A stretch of 64,000 bases of DNA from Symsagittifera roscoffensis (Eukaryota > Xenacoelomorpha > Acoela > Convolutidae), in contig NC_087064.1 of the NCBI RefSeq assembly GCF_963678635.1, forward strand, positions 48,469,346 through 48,533,345. The letters run 5' to 3'. Numbering within the stretch: position 1 is the stretch's first letter; the number at the start of each line of letters is the position of its first letter. Below the pieces are notes generated by a model. It was not told where the DNA came from. It was given only the letters and a program-made list of their open reading frames with translations, and ran no database searches. The position numbers and the translations under genes were made by a program. This document shows, in pieces, positions 19,963 through 32,229 of the stretch.

Positions 19963-20420
19963 AGACTGCTCGTATCAGGGCGAAGCCCTGAATGTTCCGA
20001 CTGCCTTTTAAGGTCTATAGAGCAGTAGAAAAAATGAAAACAATTATTGTAACAAAATAAAACAAAAAAAATAATTTGAGAATTTTTTGTGAAAATCATA
20101 CCTCCACACGCCATAAAAAGTACAAAGTGATAGATTTGGCTCCTACTAATAAATCAATTATGGCAAATAAACATCCGGCAACCAATTTGGAACGATTTGC
20201 AAGACGGACTCAACCTCCCCTTATGCGTCAATAGCGCAAAAAATATCGCGCGTTAACTGTCCTAAATTGGCCAAAATTGCAACCTTCATACCCCCATAAG
20301 TTTACGAAAAAGGATCACAGGTGAAAAAAATTTTCTTTCAATTTTAAGCTCAGAGCAACAATAATTTTTGAATGTTAACCAAAAAATTTCGCCAAAAAAT
20401 CTATCTAAAAAGGTTGAAGG
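19963..20420 (+). repeat. Dispersed repeat R1, copy a (longest)
   Basis: Begins CTGCTCGTATCAGGGCGAAG, whose TCAGGGC-GAA-GCCCTGA forms a perfect 7-bp hairpin. Later blocks are AAGTACAAAGTGATA, AATTTGGAAC, CTTATGCGTCAATAGCGC, GCGCGTTAACTGTC, AAATTGGCCAAAA, CATACCCCCATAA and GATCACAGGTGAAAA. Other copies are at 40415, 42680, 43305 and 49015 (plus) and 44045 and 44785 (minus). No coding capacity was seen; it is probably a non-autonomous element of unknown class. Confidence 0.75.
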
Positions 20421-20936
20421 AAGCTTATTTGTCATAATTGATTTGTTAGTGATGAGTCTGAGTACTTTACAGAGATAGTTTATCATGAATATAAATGGTT
20501 ATAACTACTAGTTTTAAACTGGTTCCTTAAAGCAGTTTGAAAACTTAGAGTTTTAGTCTAACTTCGATCCCGTAAAGCGAGCGCATATGTCTTATAATAG
20601 GCTTTTATTAGACTTATTCTAATCAATCAGGTAAGACCATGAACATTTAGTTTTTTCTTGACTTAATTTTTTCTTTAAATTCTTTAAATTTATTTTTAGC
20701 GCTTTCTTCAGAACTTTTTTTTAAAAAAAAATCAAAATTGTGTTTAATCTTTTGATTTTTTGATTACATTTTCTTTTAATTTTCCGATATTTTTTCGACA
20801 AAACTCATTTCGAATATACAAAGGATTCCATACTGTTACTATTGGACATGCCCAACTTCCACACTTTTGCTCAGACCCTCTTTTTACACCTCGAAAAAAT
20901 GACGGAAGTTGAAAAAAAATATATGGATTTCTATAC

Positions 20937-21269
20937 ACCATCTGCTCGTCACGCTATCTTATTTTTGGCCGGATAGATTCGTGCAACTACTTAGTCTATT
21001 ACCAATCTTAATCTTACTCTTATATCTCCTAGTCTCAATAGATCTAGTGTATACTGGTTTATGCGTGTTAGTTTCCAGAAGGAGAACAACTGTATTCTAA
21101 GTTTTATTCAAATTGCTCTGGTGCTGAAACTACAAGTAGTTTCAGCGCTTACAAAAAAGTGTATATGTTAGTTATGGGATGTGATTGGATAGTTAGGAAT
21201 TTTTTTATAAAAATAGTGAATCATAATTATAACCAATTAAAATTTCTAGCTTAGAACTGTTTCCAACCA
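20937..21269 (-). repeat. Element A 3' LTR (3' end missing)
   Basis: Closely matches 39108-39454, including CTTAATCTTACTCTTATATC, GGTTTATGCGTGTTAGTTTC and the palindrome at 21121-21148. Similarity stops at about 20937, roughly 45 bp before the end of the other LTRs, so the outer edge seems deleted. No convincing purine tract was seen next to its inner edge. Confidence 0.82.
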
Positions 21270-23289
21270 TCCGGGGCTTAGAGAGTTTTTAGTTTTTAAA
21301 TGTTTAATGCAGTGAAGGACGGGTGATGTAGTTTCTTTTTGAAGTTGCGAGCATTAACTTCTTGGAGAAAGGAGAAGTGTGGCTGTTTGTATTTGACGGA
21401 GGAAGGTTGCTATGTTCGTATCTCTAGATGGGTCTCGTTGATCGTGGTAGTCTTGGGTGATTGTGTCAAGACTTCTGATCGATGCAATGATGTATGGATT
21501 TCGTTAAGTTTAGAGCGAGACTACGTGCAGGGTGAAGTTTGACTTTTCCGTGTGAAGAGCCAAGTGACAAGGAATTGTAGGTGTAGTCAACATCGAGATG
21601 GCCATTGGCCTGGTTCAATGGTTCTCCTTTGCTGCAATGTTGAGTCCATACTTTAAACCCTTTGAGGGTAGTGACTTTAGGCAGCAAGTCGAATATATTT
21701 GCCATTCTGAAATTGGAATGTGATTGGGTCGTCGTCTCCTTCGCTGCTCGTCTCTTGGTCTTTACGAAATCTATACATACTGCATTTATCACTTACATAA
21801 ATAGTTTTTTTTGTTGATTTAGTTTTAGTTATGATTTGTTATTAATGGTTATCTCAAAAGCGTTTTTATATTAGTTCAGTTATTTTAAAGAGTTGCTCAC
21901 TCTGGAGCCACTCTTTTCAAAAGTAGAGTATTGGAGTGCCGTAGTGCATGGTGTGGGCATTAACATCGAGCAGTGTTGTTCTGGTTGATTAGGCCAGAAG
22001 TGGGTTAACTTTTTATGGTCTCTTTGTGCAGAGTCTTATTTTTGTGTTCAACTTCTTTGTTTCGTTTTTATTACTCGTTTTTCTCTTTTTGTTTTAAATG
22101 TGTCCTTTTCTTAAAAAGCGTATTTTTTGGTTTGGTTTTGTCTTTCGACTTTTTAGTGTTTTATTCAATTGTGGTATGACATGAAAGTGGTCTTCAAAAG
22201 AATAATTCATCCAGTTTCAATCTGGTTTTAATCTGATTTGGAAACCGGGGTTATTCTTCCTTAGTCATGCTATTAGCTTGAGGTTTTGTGACGTTGATAA
22301 GCTGCGTTGGTTATTTTAGTTTACTGTATAACTCATTCCAACCGGAGTAAAGGAAAGTTTGAAACGTGTGAAAACTGGTTAGAGTTGTTATCAGTAATTG
22401 ATTATTTAAACATTTTTTCATGGGCGAGCTGTACGATTGTGGAAAAAGTTTTGTCGGCGAGTGAATGATTCAAATCTATAAAAGAAGCGTCTTTTAAAAA
22501 GGTTAGTATTTTTTTGATTTATCTGCATTTTTTTATGAATTTACTACAATGAAATATTAAATTTTTATTGCTTTTGGGAATTTAATTTTTAAATTTACTG
22601 CTTGGTAAAACAAATTTTGTTGCACTGAGGATTAATTATTAATTTACTGTTATTTGCGGGGTAAATTTTACTGTTTTTCAATAATACTGCGATTTGTTAA
22701 CACGAGTCTAGAATTTCGAGAAAGGAGTTTTCAATGTTTTCATTTGTTTTTCTTTGTTTTAGATAATTGTGTGATGAGATTAGTGTGATCAATTTATTAG
22801 TGTAAGATACATAATTATACTTATTTAGTAGTCAGCAGACAATCATTTTGGGAAAATATCGTGAATGACGTTCGATAATGCTAGAAGTTTAGCCAGCAAG
22901 CGGGTGATATAATTAGTTTTGTTAGAGGCCAAAACAGGTCAAGTGCTTTGATGATCTTGTGCTCTTCACTACTTCGTGAGAATTTATGCGGTGTGTTTTG
23001 GATTTAGATTTTAACGCTTATGGTTGTATTTAGTGTTGTGAATGTATTCTAGGATTGGGATTTCAACGGGTTGTATATATTCGTGAGAGACAATTAGTGG
23101 ACGGGATTCATCGACGTTAAAAGTTCTGGTTAGTGGGCAGAATATTTACATTTGTCGGATAGGGTCGGAGTTTCTAATGATTCCTTGCATGTTAGTGTTT
23201 TTATACAATATGTGAAGTTTAGGAAGAATGGTGAAGTGTATTTGGAGTTAAAAAACTGAAATCAATGTTGTGGGCTTCGTGATGGTGTA
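21270..23289 (-). other. Element A 3' region before the LTR, unassigned
   Basis: About 2 kb between the last ORFs and the 3' LTR. It has one 108-codon ORF on the minus strand (21466-21792) with no recognised domain. The rest shows no coding signal I can support. The plus strand is T/G-rich, consistent with the element's A/C-rich sense strand. Confidence 0.4.
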
Positions 23290-23646
23290 TTAGTTATGTA
23301 ATGGTGTTGTATGAAGTTTTATGTAATGGTGAGTGTATGTTTGAGTTTTTTTTGTGCGTAGCATCATTTGATGTGAGCAGTGTAAGTCACGTTCTTTTGG
23401 TGTCAGGAAATTAAAGGCTAGTGGAAAATGGTTAAATTTACTGAAATAGGAATCGTAGGTTTTTGTATCGCGAAGTGCTGTGGATATAACGTGATGATAT
23501 TTTTTATTCATGCAGTTTATAGTAAATACAGATTGTGATTTGATGAAAAATTTCTCAGTTAGTTGGGGGTTAGCGTTAGTATTGTCATCTAAAAAGGAAT
23601 CTTTATTGGATCGTGCAATGGTGTGATCATAATGCTTACTGGACAA
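23290..23646 (-). CDS. Element A downstream ORF, unknown
   Basis: A 118-codon open frame beginning MSSKHYDHTIARSNKDSF, Thr/His-rich toward the end. I do not recognise it. It lies after the third ORF, in the part of the element where B is cut off by the window end, so there is no second copy here to test conservation. Confidence 0.3.
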   Translation of the reverse strand: MSSKHYDHTIARSNKDSFLDDNTNANPQLTEKFFIKSQSVFTINCMNKKYHHVISTALRDTKTYDSYFSKFNHFPLAFNFLTPKERDLHCSHQMMLRTKKTQTYTHHYIKLHTTPLHN

Positions 23647-24164
23647 TCGGTTAGCTTTTTGTGCAGTGATTCTATTTAGTGTTTGGTTTAATCCGATGGC
23701 TGTGAATTGTTTTTCATGAAGTACTGTGGTTAGGTGATATAGTCTAGTGTGACATAAATCATTGTCGTCTGGATTAATTTATTGTAAAAGTGATAATGGA
23801 TTACTGAAAGGATAATGTGAGCTCCATGAAAGAGTGGGAAATTTGGCATTTTCGTTAACAAAATTTGGTTGATCGTCGCTAGGATTTGAGTGATAGTAAG
23901 TATAATGTGGAAAGAATGGTAAGCACACTTGGCGAAATTCTTTTCTGCTAGTTTGAAATGGATGATTCGAAAAAGTTTGAGCTGGTCGAGAATTAGAAGG
24001 GAATGGGGTATTGGGGAGTTTTCGTTAAATTACTCGGTGGTCTCGGATTTCTCCAGTAGTGGTTGCGCGGTTGGAGGATTCTGAGGATGTCATGATTTGT
24101 GAGAAGTGATGAATGGTTAGTGTGTTAGGGTGTGGTAGCTGTTGTTGGAGGGTTATGAAGTTGT

Positions 24165-24569
24165 CTAGTTAGTTTTCGAGTTCTGTTTAAACGGGGCTAG
24201 AGTGGTCAGTTGGGTCGCTAGTCTTTGGGTAGTAAATTGGGGTTGCATCAGTGTAGGAAGAAGAGACTGAGGAAGGTTCAACGGGAATTTGGGTATGGAG
24301 TGGTTTAAAAGGGGTTGGGAAAACGTAGATGGGCTAGGCTCGGAGTCTGCGAACTCATCTGGGGTTTCAATACCAGAATTGTAAAATTGCCAGATTGTGT
24401 GAAAAACTGTGTTTGTGGAAGTGTCATCTGAATCCATGCTCGGTGAAATGTTAGCATTTAATGGTTCAGGGTAGGGATTGAAATCAAAAAGTGGTATGAT
24501 CTGAGAGTGACATTGGAGGTTGGATGGGTATGAAAAGGAACGGTTGAGGGATCCAATCTGGCTGCTCAT
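24165..24569 (-). CDS. Element A downstream ORF, Ser/Pro/Gln-rich
   Basis: A 134-codon open frame beginning MSSQIGSLNRSFSYPSN. It is rich in Ser, Pro, Thr and Gln and has no Cys-rich or membrane segment, so it is probably disordered. Function unknown. It could be the tail of the third ORF or a separate accessory ORF. Confidence 0.3.
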   Translation of the reverse strand: MSSQIGSLNRSFSYPSNLQCHSQIIPLFDFNPYPEPLNANISPSMDSDDTSTNTVFHTIWQFYNSGIETPDEFADSEPSPSTFSQPLLNHSIPKFPLNLPQSLLPTLMQPQFTTQRLATQLTTLAPFKQNSKTN

Positions 24570-24839
24570 CGTGGGCTAGAAAGATGGTTGTTCTGAGAAC
24601 GGAAGTAAGTGGTATGTGGCTGTTCGATAATTTGTTCATACGTTTCTTCTACAATTGTTTGTTGTGCTATACCTGGACTTTGTGGATAATTATGACTTGT
24701 AGAGATGTGCTCTGTTAGAAAATATTCCTGTAATTTCGTGGTACTAAAGAAAATGGATGGTTATTATGTAAAGTTTGTAATCGTGGTGCAGTAGGTGTTG
24801 TAGTTTTTTGTCTAGTTAATTGTCATATGCATTAGGTGT

Positions 24840-24960
24840 GGTTGATTTTTTTTGTTATAATCATTTATTTGAGCGTCTGAAAGGATTTTGTTAATTGAGG
24901 TTGAAAATATTCCGAAAAACCCTGCAAAAATAAGCGTGCTAAATTGCTTGTTTGTTTACT
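24840..24960 (-). pseudogene. Element A hydrophobic Phe/Gly segment
   Basis: One minus-strand frame reads through the short hydrophobic stretch RLFLQGFFGIFSTSIN and continues polar. It lies just downstream of the Cys-containing third-ORF region, where an envelope-like protein would have a membrane-proximal or membrane segment. This is inference from position and composition only. Confidence 0.25.
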
Positions 24961-25475
24961 CATGTGTGTATTGCACATGCATTATTGATTTCTTTCAATA
25001 GTGAAAAAAGAGAACCAAAAAAGTTGAACATTGCAAATAATAAAGTCAATCTTTCTAAGGTGTAGTATGGTCATCCTAGAAAAGCGAGTAGTTCACTTTT
25101 CAATTTTACAAAACTAAAGATATTGATGGGCGATATATCTTATGGACGGTTTTTGCACCATTTAAATAAATGTATTCTTTTATATCTTTAAAGTATCCAC
25201 TGTAGTCTTTTGTATAGATGTCTGAAAATCCTGCGGTTTCTGCAAGTTTTTTTACGTTTTAATCAATGGATTGTCTTTGTGTAGTATCCATTTTTGTAAA
25301 GAGTTCTTGAAATAGTTGTGTGCGGATGTGATGTTGTATATCTGATCTAGAGTATATACCTATTGATTGTAAATCTGTATTTGGGTTTCTAGCATTAGCT
25401 TTAATACTTTCTGGTGAAAATTTCTTAAATTTTGGCATAAATGTAGGATATGGTGTGAGAAGATAATATTTATGT

Positions 25476-25913
25476 TCATCGCGATTTAACTACAGTGTGG
25501 CTATTTTCAGATCCACATGGGACAACTGTATCCCAAAAATATGTTCTTCTAGAAGGTGTGTCAACAGAATGTACTATATTATTGTACAATACGGGGATTT
25601 TTTTGTAACATCTTTTGTCTTCAATTACATATAATGGTGATAATTTTTTCGTACATGTGTAATACCGTAATAAAATTCCTTCGTAGTCGATACAATTTAA
25701 TCTATTCCCTGACAACAAATATCCTGCATAAGGTATCTTTAAAACTGCAAATGCAAGTGATTGTAAAATTTGTGTTCGTTCAAGTTCACATAATAGATGA
25801 AGCGTTTCTAGTTCTGATAGTGACATTTCTTGAAAAATTCTACTTATTGTAGAGTCTAATTTCATGTCTAAGTGGATATTATAGTGAATTGCATCAAAAT
25901 GAGTATTTTTCAT
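25476..25913 (-). pseudogene. Element A third ORF, Cys-containing region (possible envelope-like)
   Basis: A 145-codon open segment with CELERTQIL, a long aliphatic stretch, RYYTCTKKL, DKRCYKKIPVLYNN and FWDTVVPCG. Cysteines are spread through otherwise mixed hydrophobic and polar sequence, as in an extracellular domain. Its place after integrase is where LTR retroelements of the errantivirus type carry an envelope gene. I did not match it to a named viral glycoprotein family; a search is needed. The segment is separated by frame breaks from the upstream parts. Confidence 0.4.
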
Positions 25914-26004
25914 GAGTGATAGTTCTTGTAAGCGTGTACTGCTTTTGTCTTGTGGTCGAAGTTTTCCACCAGTTCTTCATGTTTTTCAGATAAGTTACTG
26001 GGAT

Positions 26005-26304
26005 CTATGAGTTTTCGTCACTATTTGAAATGTGAAGTGTTGGATTTGGGTTAATAATTAGTTTTCTTGTGTTCATGTCGAAACCCTTTTCGTATTCGAC
26101 AAGAACTTCTGAGTATTGTGTTTTATAAAGTAGAGTGTTATATTTGCAAGCCAGTTCTGTTTCTGGGTAGATTTGAAAACGTGTCAATTTGTTTTCTATA
26201 TTATTAATATTATTGAAAAGTTGATTGTTTTGTTGGATTTTTTCAGGGTTTACTTTATCATAAGAGATGGATTCAATAAAGTATTTTTGATGAAAATTCA
26301 TCAT
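26005..26304 (-). pseudogene. Element A third ORF segment
   Basis: Contains FHQKYFIESISYDKVNP and ENKLTRFQIYPETELACKY, with a close counterpart in element B at 63826-64000. Conservation in two diverged copies supports a real coding region rather than a chance ORF. Confidence 0.5.
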
Positions 26305-26427
26305 TCTTGCGTGTATTCTTGCAACTTGAAATGTGGTACATGTGTCTTCGGGGAACTAAACAATTGTTGCTTGTGTTCTTGTTGTTGGATTGCAATATCC
26401 TTGATCATTTTTACAAGGTAATTGTAT

Positions 26428-26900
26428 TCATTGATAAATTATAGTGTCGTTTTTTAAATGTACTTTTTCTAATTGGATTTTACAATCAAAAAACATAATT
26501 TCTTGATATCCTTTGTTTTTTGTGTCAGCTTTGCAATCAGAAGGGTTGTTTTTTTCAATGTGTGGTATCCAATTTTTATCATGTGAGCCGTGGATTTGGT
26601 ATTTGTCATCTAATTTCATTTGACCTTGGTATCTTTCAAGTTCCGCTTGATGTGCAGAGTCTGGAAAAACTTGAAAATTTACCAACTTTTGGTTTTTGCC
26701 TTTCGTTGTGGTTAATTTCAATCGATTAAATTCATTTTTACAATCTTCATGGCTAAGATGTAAAAGTCTTTCTAAATTACTTGATTAGAAAGATTCCTGA
26801 TAAAGTCTATTTTTGTTTCAATTTGAGACTTGAGAACAATGTACTTTTTTATCTGAGAAGGTTGCTGTAAACTTGTATCCTGTAACTGTATTAGCTCGGT
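26428..26900 (-). pseudogene. Element A third ORF segment
   Basis: Contains KLVNFQVFPDSAHQAELER, NWIPHIEKNNPSDCKADTK and KGYQEIMFFDCK. Element B has the same order of motifs at 63388-63820. The part upstream of 26721 is frameshifted but still alignable by eye. Confidence 0.5.
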
Positions 26901-27080
26901 CTTTTGAATAAAGTGTGGCTATTATATTTGTTGTTTCTATTTCTTGTTGTTCGGATTCGCATTGAGTTACTTGGACTTGTTATGGCGTATTTATATAGTG
27001 ATTTAGATCATTTTCTGACCAATCATAGTGTGTGACTAGTAAATTTTGGCGTCCTGTTCAAAGGGAAGGGTTTTTATGAT

Positions 27081-28265
27081 TTATGGTTCTGAAAAAGTAA
27101 AAGGAGTAGGGTTTGAAGGAGAAGGATTATAAAAAACACATGTGTAGGATAGTCCTGAATATGGATTATAGAATGTGATGTATCCAAGTGTCTTTCTTGT
27201 ATATCTATCGTGTTTATAGATAATTTCTGTGGTGATAAATGGGGGAGGTAAGGTTTGAGCTGTTATATTTGGTGGAGCTAAGGCGAGAGGGTGATATACT
27301 AAATTGTTTAATTTTACCGTTACTTCAAACTTAAGTGTCAGATTGTCTTGTGTAAGGATTTGTATGTTGTGTTCCTGTATGTCTTTTTGATTATCGTGTC
27401 GATATTGTAAGCTGTTGAGCGCCCAATTATGTAGTCTGTTACTGTCAAGATGCTGACCAAAAAATGGAGAGGGTGCTATGAATGTATTCCAATCTAATCG
27501 TAGGGGTTTTTTATTGGTTAAATGTTCCTTATATCTATCGTCTAAATTTGTAGGGAAATTTGGAGGAAATGATGTTGTTGAGGTCTGACTTATTGAAGGG
27601 GTTGAAGGAAGTGAGAGAGTTTCTGGTAGTGACAAGGACGTATCTGATGAGATATCTATTGGGTCGTTTACCAAGTTTGGTTCACCTTGAGTGAAAGCTT
27701 GTGTCATCCAATATGGGAGACGTTGTGTTGAAGTTGGGGGGTTAAAGGGATTTTCACGAATTTGTTCGGATGTGGGGGTTGATCCTAAGTAATCCGATGG
27801 TATGTTCGGAGTATTTTGCTGTGAGGTAGATTTTAATGGTAGTAGCTACTTTGAATTGTACTACTGGAAAGATCTAGAGGAATTGGTCTGGTGAAGAGCG
27901 TATATTAAAATGAACTCTGGGAGTTGTAAAGTTCCATTTCGTCTTAGATGGGTAATTTGTCTATCTCATAAGGATGTTTTTTGGTTTTGACTTGGGTGTC
28001 TTGTTCTATTAATATCTTGCTGAAGAGAGGGTTATATAAGATATTATGGTTCGTGTTGTGGTTCGCTTAGGGGTGCGTGGCGAACTAAAGATTCTAAAGG
28101 TTCTGATAATAGTGAATATATTTCCTCAAATGCATACGGATTTCCTTGAAACGAAATACGTGTTGATGATTGAGGGTGATTTGTCTGACTGGATGTTGGT
28201 GTTGCTGGAGACTCCTGGGATGTCGTAGTTGGTGGGGATTTTTATGTGGGTTGTTGATTAGCGAT
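27081..28265 (-). pseudogene. Element A third ORF, N-terminal Ser/Thr/Pro-rich part
   Basis: A 208-codon frame (27081-27707) includes QGEPNLVNDPIDISSD, the LPETLSLPSTPS tract, LRLDWNTFIAP, FEVTVKLNN and GYITFYNPYSGLSYTC. Broken sequence upstream continues the similarity to B at 61850-62655. At the position equivalent to the B start codon (61850), A has ATC instead of ATG (28263-28265). The first ~250 residues look disordered; folded sequence begins near LDWNTF. Confidence 0.55.
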
Positions 28266-28299
28266 TTTGAAAAATTCTTTAAATTTTTTATCTATGAAG

Positions 28300-28401
28300 A
28301 AAATTTTTGTTCATTTTAATATTCTTCTATGAAATTTTTTGTAATTGTTTGAAATTGCAAAGTATCGTTGCTAATGCAAAAACTTTTATTGCCTTTTTCA
28401 T
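28300..28401 (-). pseudogene. Element A second small hydrophobic ORF (decayed)
   Basis: Starts MKKAIKVFALATIL at 28401, matching KKAIVTFALATIF in element B at 61725-61835, then is shifted out of frame. The distance from the start of the first small ORF is 332 bp here and 334 bp in B. Confidence 0.45.
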
Positions 28402-28493
28402 GCTTTTGCATATTGTCAGAATTAAGGATATTAGAAATGAGAAAAATATCACTAAAAGAAGAAAAATGTCTTACTTGTTGAAAAGATGTTTCA

Positions 28494-28733
28494 TTATTTA
28501 GTTAAATGTTGAAATATCGTACATGAGGAAGTGGTCAAGAAATTTTCCAAAGTTGAGGTAAGTTTTTGTAGTGAATAGAAAAATATGAAAAAACTGCAAC
28601 AAATATGAAGAGAAAGAGAAAGAGTTCGAAAGTATCTATAATAAAAAATGGTCATTTGAAAAAAGGTTGATAGGACTGAAAAAAGTTTTGAAGTTATCAT
28701 TTTGAGAAGTTTGATTGATTTGGAAAGAAGCAT
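28494..28733 (-). CDS. Element A small hydrophobic ORF (79 aa)
   Basis: A short intact frame beginning MLLSKSIKLLKM, with a strongly hydrophobic aromatic-rich middle around HICCSFFIFFYSL, predicted to insert in a membrane. Element B has a 75-codon ORF at the same place that also starts MLLS and contains FFYSL. Its intactness, when most of the flanking pol is broken, is notable. It could be a small membrane protein or the signal/leader exon of the third ORF. Function unknown. Confidence 0.5.
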   Translation of the reverse strand: MLLSKSIKLLKMITSKLFSVLSTFFQMTIFYYRYFRTLSLSLHICCSFFIFFYSLQKLTSTLENFLTTSSCTIFQHLTK

Positions 28734-29351
28734 TTGAGATTCATTCTTACGTACTAATTTTTCCTTTTCGAGGCTAACTTTGAGTGTGGTCGGATGGTTT
28801 ATTGATTTTTGACAAGTGGGTTGGATATAGGCAATTTTTGGTGAGGAGAAGTCTGAAGGTCTAAGAATGAGCTTTTTGATTTGGTTTTTGTTTATTGGAT
28901 GATCGGGGGTATCGAGGAGTTTTTCGTACTTTAGTCTAAATAATTATGTCCTATTTTTTATTTAGGCTAATTTAATTTTTTCCTTAAGGGAAATTTGGAG
29001 TGTAAGTTGAGACAATAATGTTGATTTTGGTACAATTTGATGAGGGAGGGTTGTAATATTTAGATTTTGTTTATTCCGGCTGTCAATTATGAGCCTGTTG
29101 CTTATTTTTGACCTGGAGGTTTTTTAATTATATTTACATATATGTTTGAAGTTTTCAAAGTGTCGGCTAAAGAAGTGGTGTCAGAATGAGGTGATGTTTA
29201 GATAGTTTCTGATTGGCTAAAGTTGAACTAGTTGTTCAAGAGTGTCAGCTTGAACTTTCAGAAAAGATAAGAAAGATTAGTTTTTTTCTGAAAGTTTTAA
29301 AATGATAATTAATTTGAAAGAAGTTTTTGGAATTCAACTTTCTTTAATAAT

Positions 29352-31080
29352 TTAGATTGTGGAATGAAGGTTTTGTAATCTTTTCGTGGTTGGTTTCGGA
29401 GTTGTGATGAATTTCGTTGTTGAGATTTTTCCATTTTTTTGTGGTAAAATTTTTTCTTCTAATTTTCGGTTTTTTCTCTGTTTCTGAGGTATTTGTTTAT
29501 TGCTTATTTCTTGGAATTTTGTCGGTTGTTTTCTTTTTTTTTTGTTTGTGAAATTTGGGGTGAACAATTTACGTCATCTGTTGGTTTTTGATTATTGTCT
29601 TTAAAAGAGTACTCTTTGGGGTAAAATGGTGAAAGAATGTTTCTATGTTGAACAATTTCTTTTTAATTTGAATCAATAAGTTTATATGTTATATCAGCGG
29701 GCTTGTCAATAATTTAAAATGGTTCTTTTTGGATCGCTTGTTATTTTTTAGATATTCCTTTTTGTGTTAAAAAATTTGGGATAAAAACAAATGTTTTGAT
29801 TTTTAAATTTGTTGCTGGTGTGAATCATGAAATTATTTGGGAATGAACATTCTGTCTTTGTGATAGTTTTTTAGCTATTCTTTAATAAATTTCATTGTTT
29901 TTCTATATCTATTTAAAGTCCATTCGGTATGTGTGCCGGAGGCTAATTTTTAACTTTGTGGTTGATGAAAATGATCTTCATCGTGTGTATGTTGTGGTAG
30001 ATTATAACACATTGATTTTTTTGTAGTTTGACAAGAACCTTGTGTGTTTTTGAGGAGTTTGCTTTGAACAATTTTGATTTCCATGGTTTTTGAAGAAACA
30101 CCCTTTCATAAGGTGATAGTTATAAGTTTGTTGCTATTTGTGAATTGTAAGCCATGAGGAATAATTTCACATCTGTTGACCATTCAGTATATTTTGTAAC
30201 GTTTCGATTTATGATACATCTAAGGTATTCTTGTAGTGAACTGTTCATTCCATCTACTAAAACATTAGTCCAAGGGGCATGAGATGTTCGTGGTTTGAGT
30301 TTAATGTTATATAGATGGCATAATGTCTATAGATGGCATAACTCAGTGCCATTGTCTGGGTCAAGGTTTTCTGGTAATCCGAATTTTGCTATCCAGTGAT
30401 CATAAAGTGTTGTATATGCATAATAGGCATTAAATGAGGTACTGGGTTAAGTGCTACGTAGTGTGTAAATGCGTCAACTATGACCATCATTTTTGAGTTT
30501 CCTTCTGAAGAGGGTGAAATTGGTACTTTTGTGTAGAATGATATTCTGTGGTTAGAGTATAAATTTTGTCCTTTAAAATCTATTTTTTTTCTGCTATTTG
30601 CTTTTAATGTAGGTATGGTTTAATTAATTGGCATGTTGAGCAATCATTGCATAATACTTTGATCCAAATTGGCGCATTTGGAAAGTAAAAATTTTGGATA
30701 AAATTTGAGTATATTTTTTCTGATCCTGCATGTCCTTAAGTGTTTAAGGAATAAAAAATGTGAAAGGCTAGGAGTATCATACTTAGTGGTAAACAGGGTA
30801 CATTTAAATCAGATGTTTGGTATTCTAAAATTTTTTGCTTCTCATTTATGGATGTATTATTGAATTTTCTAAAGTGTCTTAGAAGTGTTTTGTTTCGTAG
30901 AATTGTGACATCTGCTTTTATGGGTTTTGTTTTATAATTGTGCCAAGACTTTTAATTATCCAATGACCGGATCAAAGCTTTGGTATAGCTGTAGCAGTTC
31001 AAGTGTTAATTTTTTTGTATTCGGTAGAAATATATTTTTAATTTCTAATTTTGCGAGAGGTATTTTATCTAGGGGGTCAT
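29352..31080 (-). pseudogene. Element A integrase region, broken
   Basis: Counterparts of the element B integrase can be followed by eye. The zinc-finger end with its Cys pair is near 30600-30720, the strand before the first Asp near 30480-30590, and Lys-rich C-terminal sequence lies at 29352-29567. Frequent stops and indels interrupt all frames. Confidence 0.5.
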
Positions 31081-31470
31081 GGAGATTAAAAACTTGATTT
31101 ATTGTGTATTTGAATCGGTATCTGGAGGTCCTGATAATTTATTACTATCAGTTAGATTTTCTTTTTCTATTAATTGGAATAGGTCTGTACTAAACATTTT
31201 TTATCTGAGTGGTTTTTGTTGTGTATTGTTTTTGATCCATGATGAATATGGTATTGGTTTAAATGTAGAGTTCCCTAATAGGTCTACTTCGTAGTGATTA
31301 TTTTGGCAATCTAAACATAATAGAAATTGTTGTAAATTATTTATTTGTGCGTGATCAACGTCAATTTTTACTGCATATTTGCATTCCAATCTTGGTAATA
31401 ATTCGTCTTTTGCAAGAAAAAACTTAACTTTTTGTGGTATTTCTACTGTTGTTTTTCTTGTGGTGTGTTT

Positions 31471-32106
31471 TTACTGAGTGTGTCCGGTAATGCAAGATTT
31501 TTTCCTGCTGTTCAAACTATATGTAGGTTCCATTAAAAACAATTGAAATCTATAAACTCCATGGTTTGGATTTGATTTCTGTGTAAAGAGAAAATTTTTA
31601 GGTTTATGGTCTGTAAAAAGAACTGTTGGATGTTTTGATCCAAGTATTAAAAATTCATATTCTGTGAGAGTGTATTTTATAACTGTGCATTCTCTCATAA
31701 GTGTAGAGAGTCTAAGTTTAGCTTGTCTAAATAGTCTTGAGTTTGCTGAAATAAGATTCATTTTATTTGTTCCACTCTGCAATTGTAATAATGCTGCACC
31801 GATGCCAAAATTTGAGGCATCGTAGATAGCATAAAATGGTTGGTCTAGATCTGGGATAGTATTTGATATTTGTTCATTAAGAAGTGTTTTTATTTCTTCA
31901 AACCGTTTTTGATGATGTTCTGTTGTCCTTTCAAATTTGTTTTGCTGTCTGAGAAGGTTATAAAATGGTCTTAAATAAAGTTGCATTTTATAGACGTGTT
32001 TACTAAAGAAGTTAAGCATTCCAAGAAATTCTTGGATTTTCGTTTTATTTGGTGGAAGTTGAAGTTTTATGAATTCCTCTATGCGGGATTTTAATGGAGT
32101 TATCAT
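31471..32106 (-). pseudogene. Element A RT thumb and RNase H
   Basis: A 211-codon open segment. Near its start is IQEFLGMLNFFSKHVYKM, the LGxxNFxxKxV connection motif of Ty3/gypsy RT. Then come FYAIYDASNFGIGAALLQ with the first RNase H Asp, NLISANSRLF, LSTLMRECT with the catalytic Glu, and VLFTDHKP with a further Asp. It is fairly intact, but upstream RT is broken. The matching region in B is 57950-58774. Confidence 0.72.
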
Positions 32107-32229
32107 ATTTCCTTCTATAACATGTCCAAGGAACTTTACACGGATGAGAAAAAAAATGTGATTTATTCGGGCCTGCTTTCATGTTTTCTTTAAGTAGTAA
32201 TTGATGATATTTATTTAAAACATTAAGCA

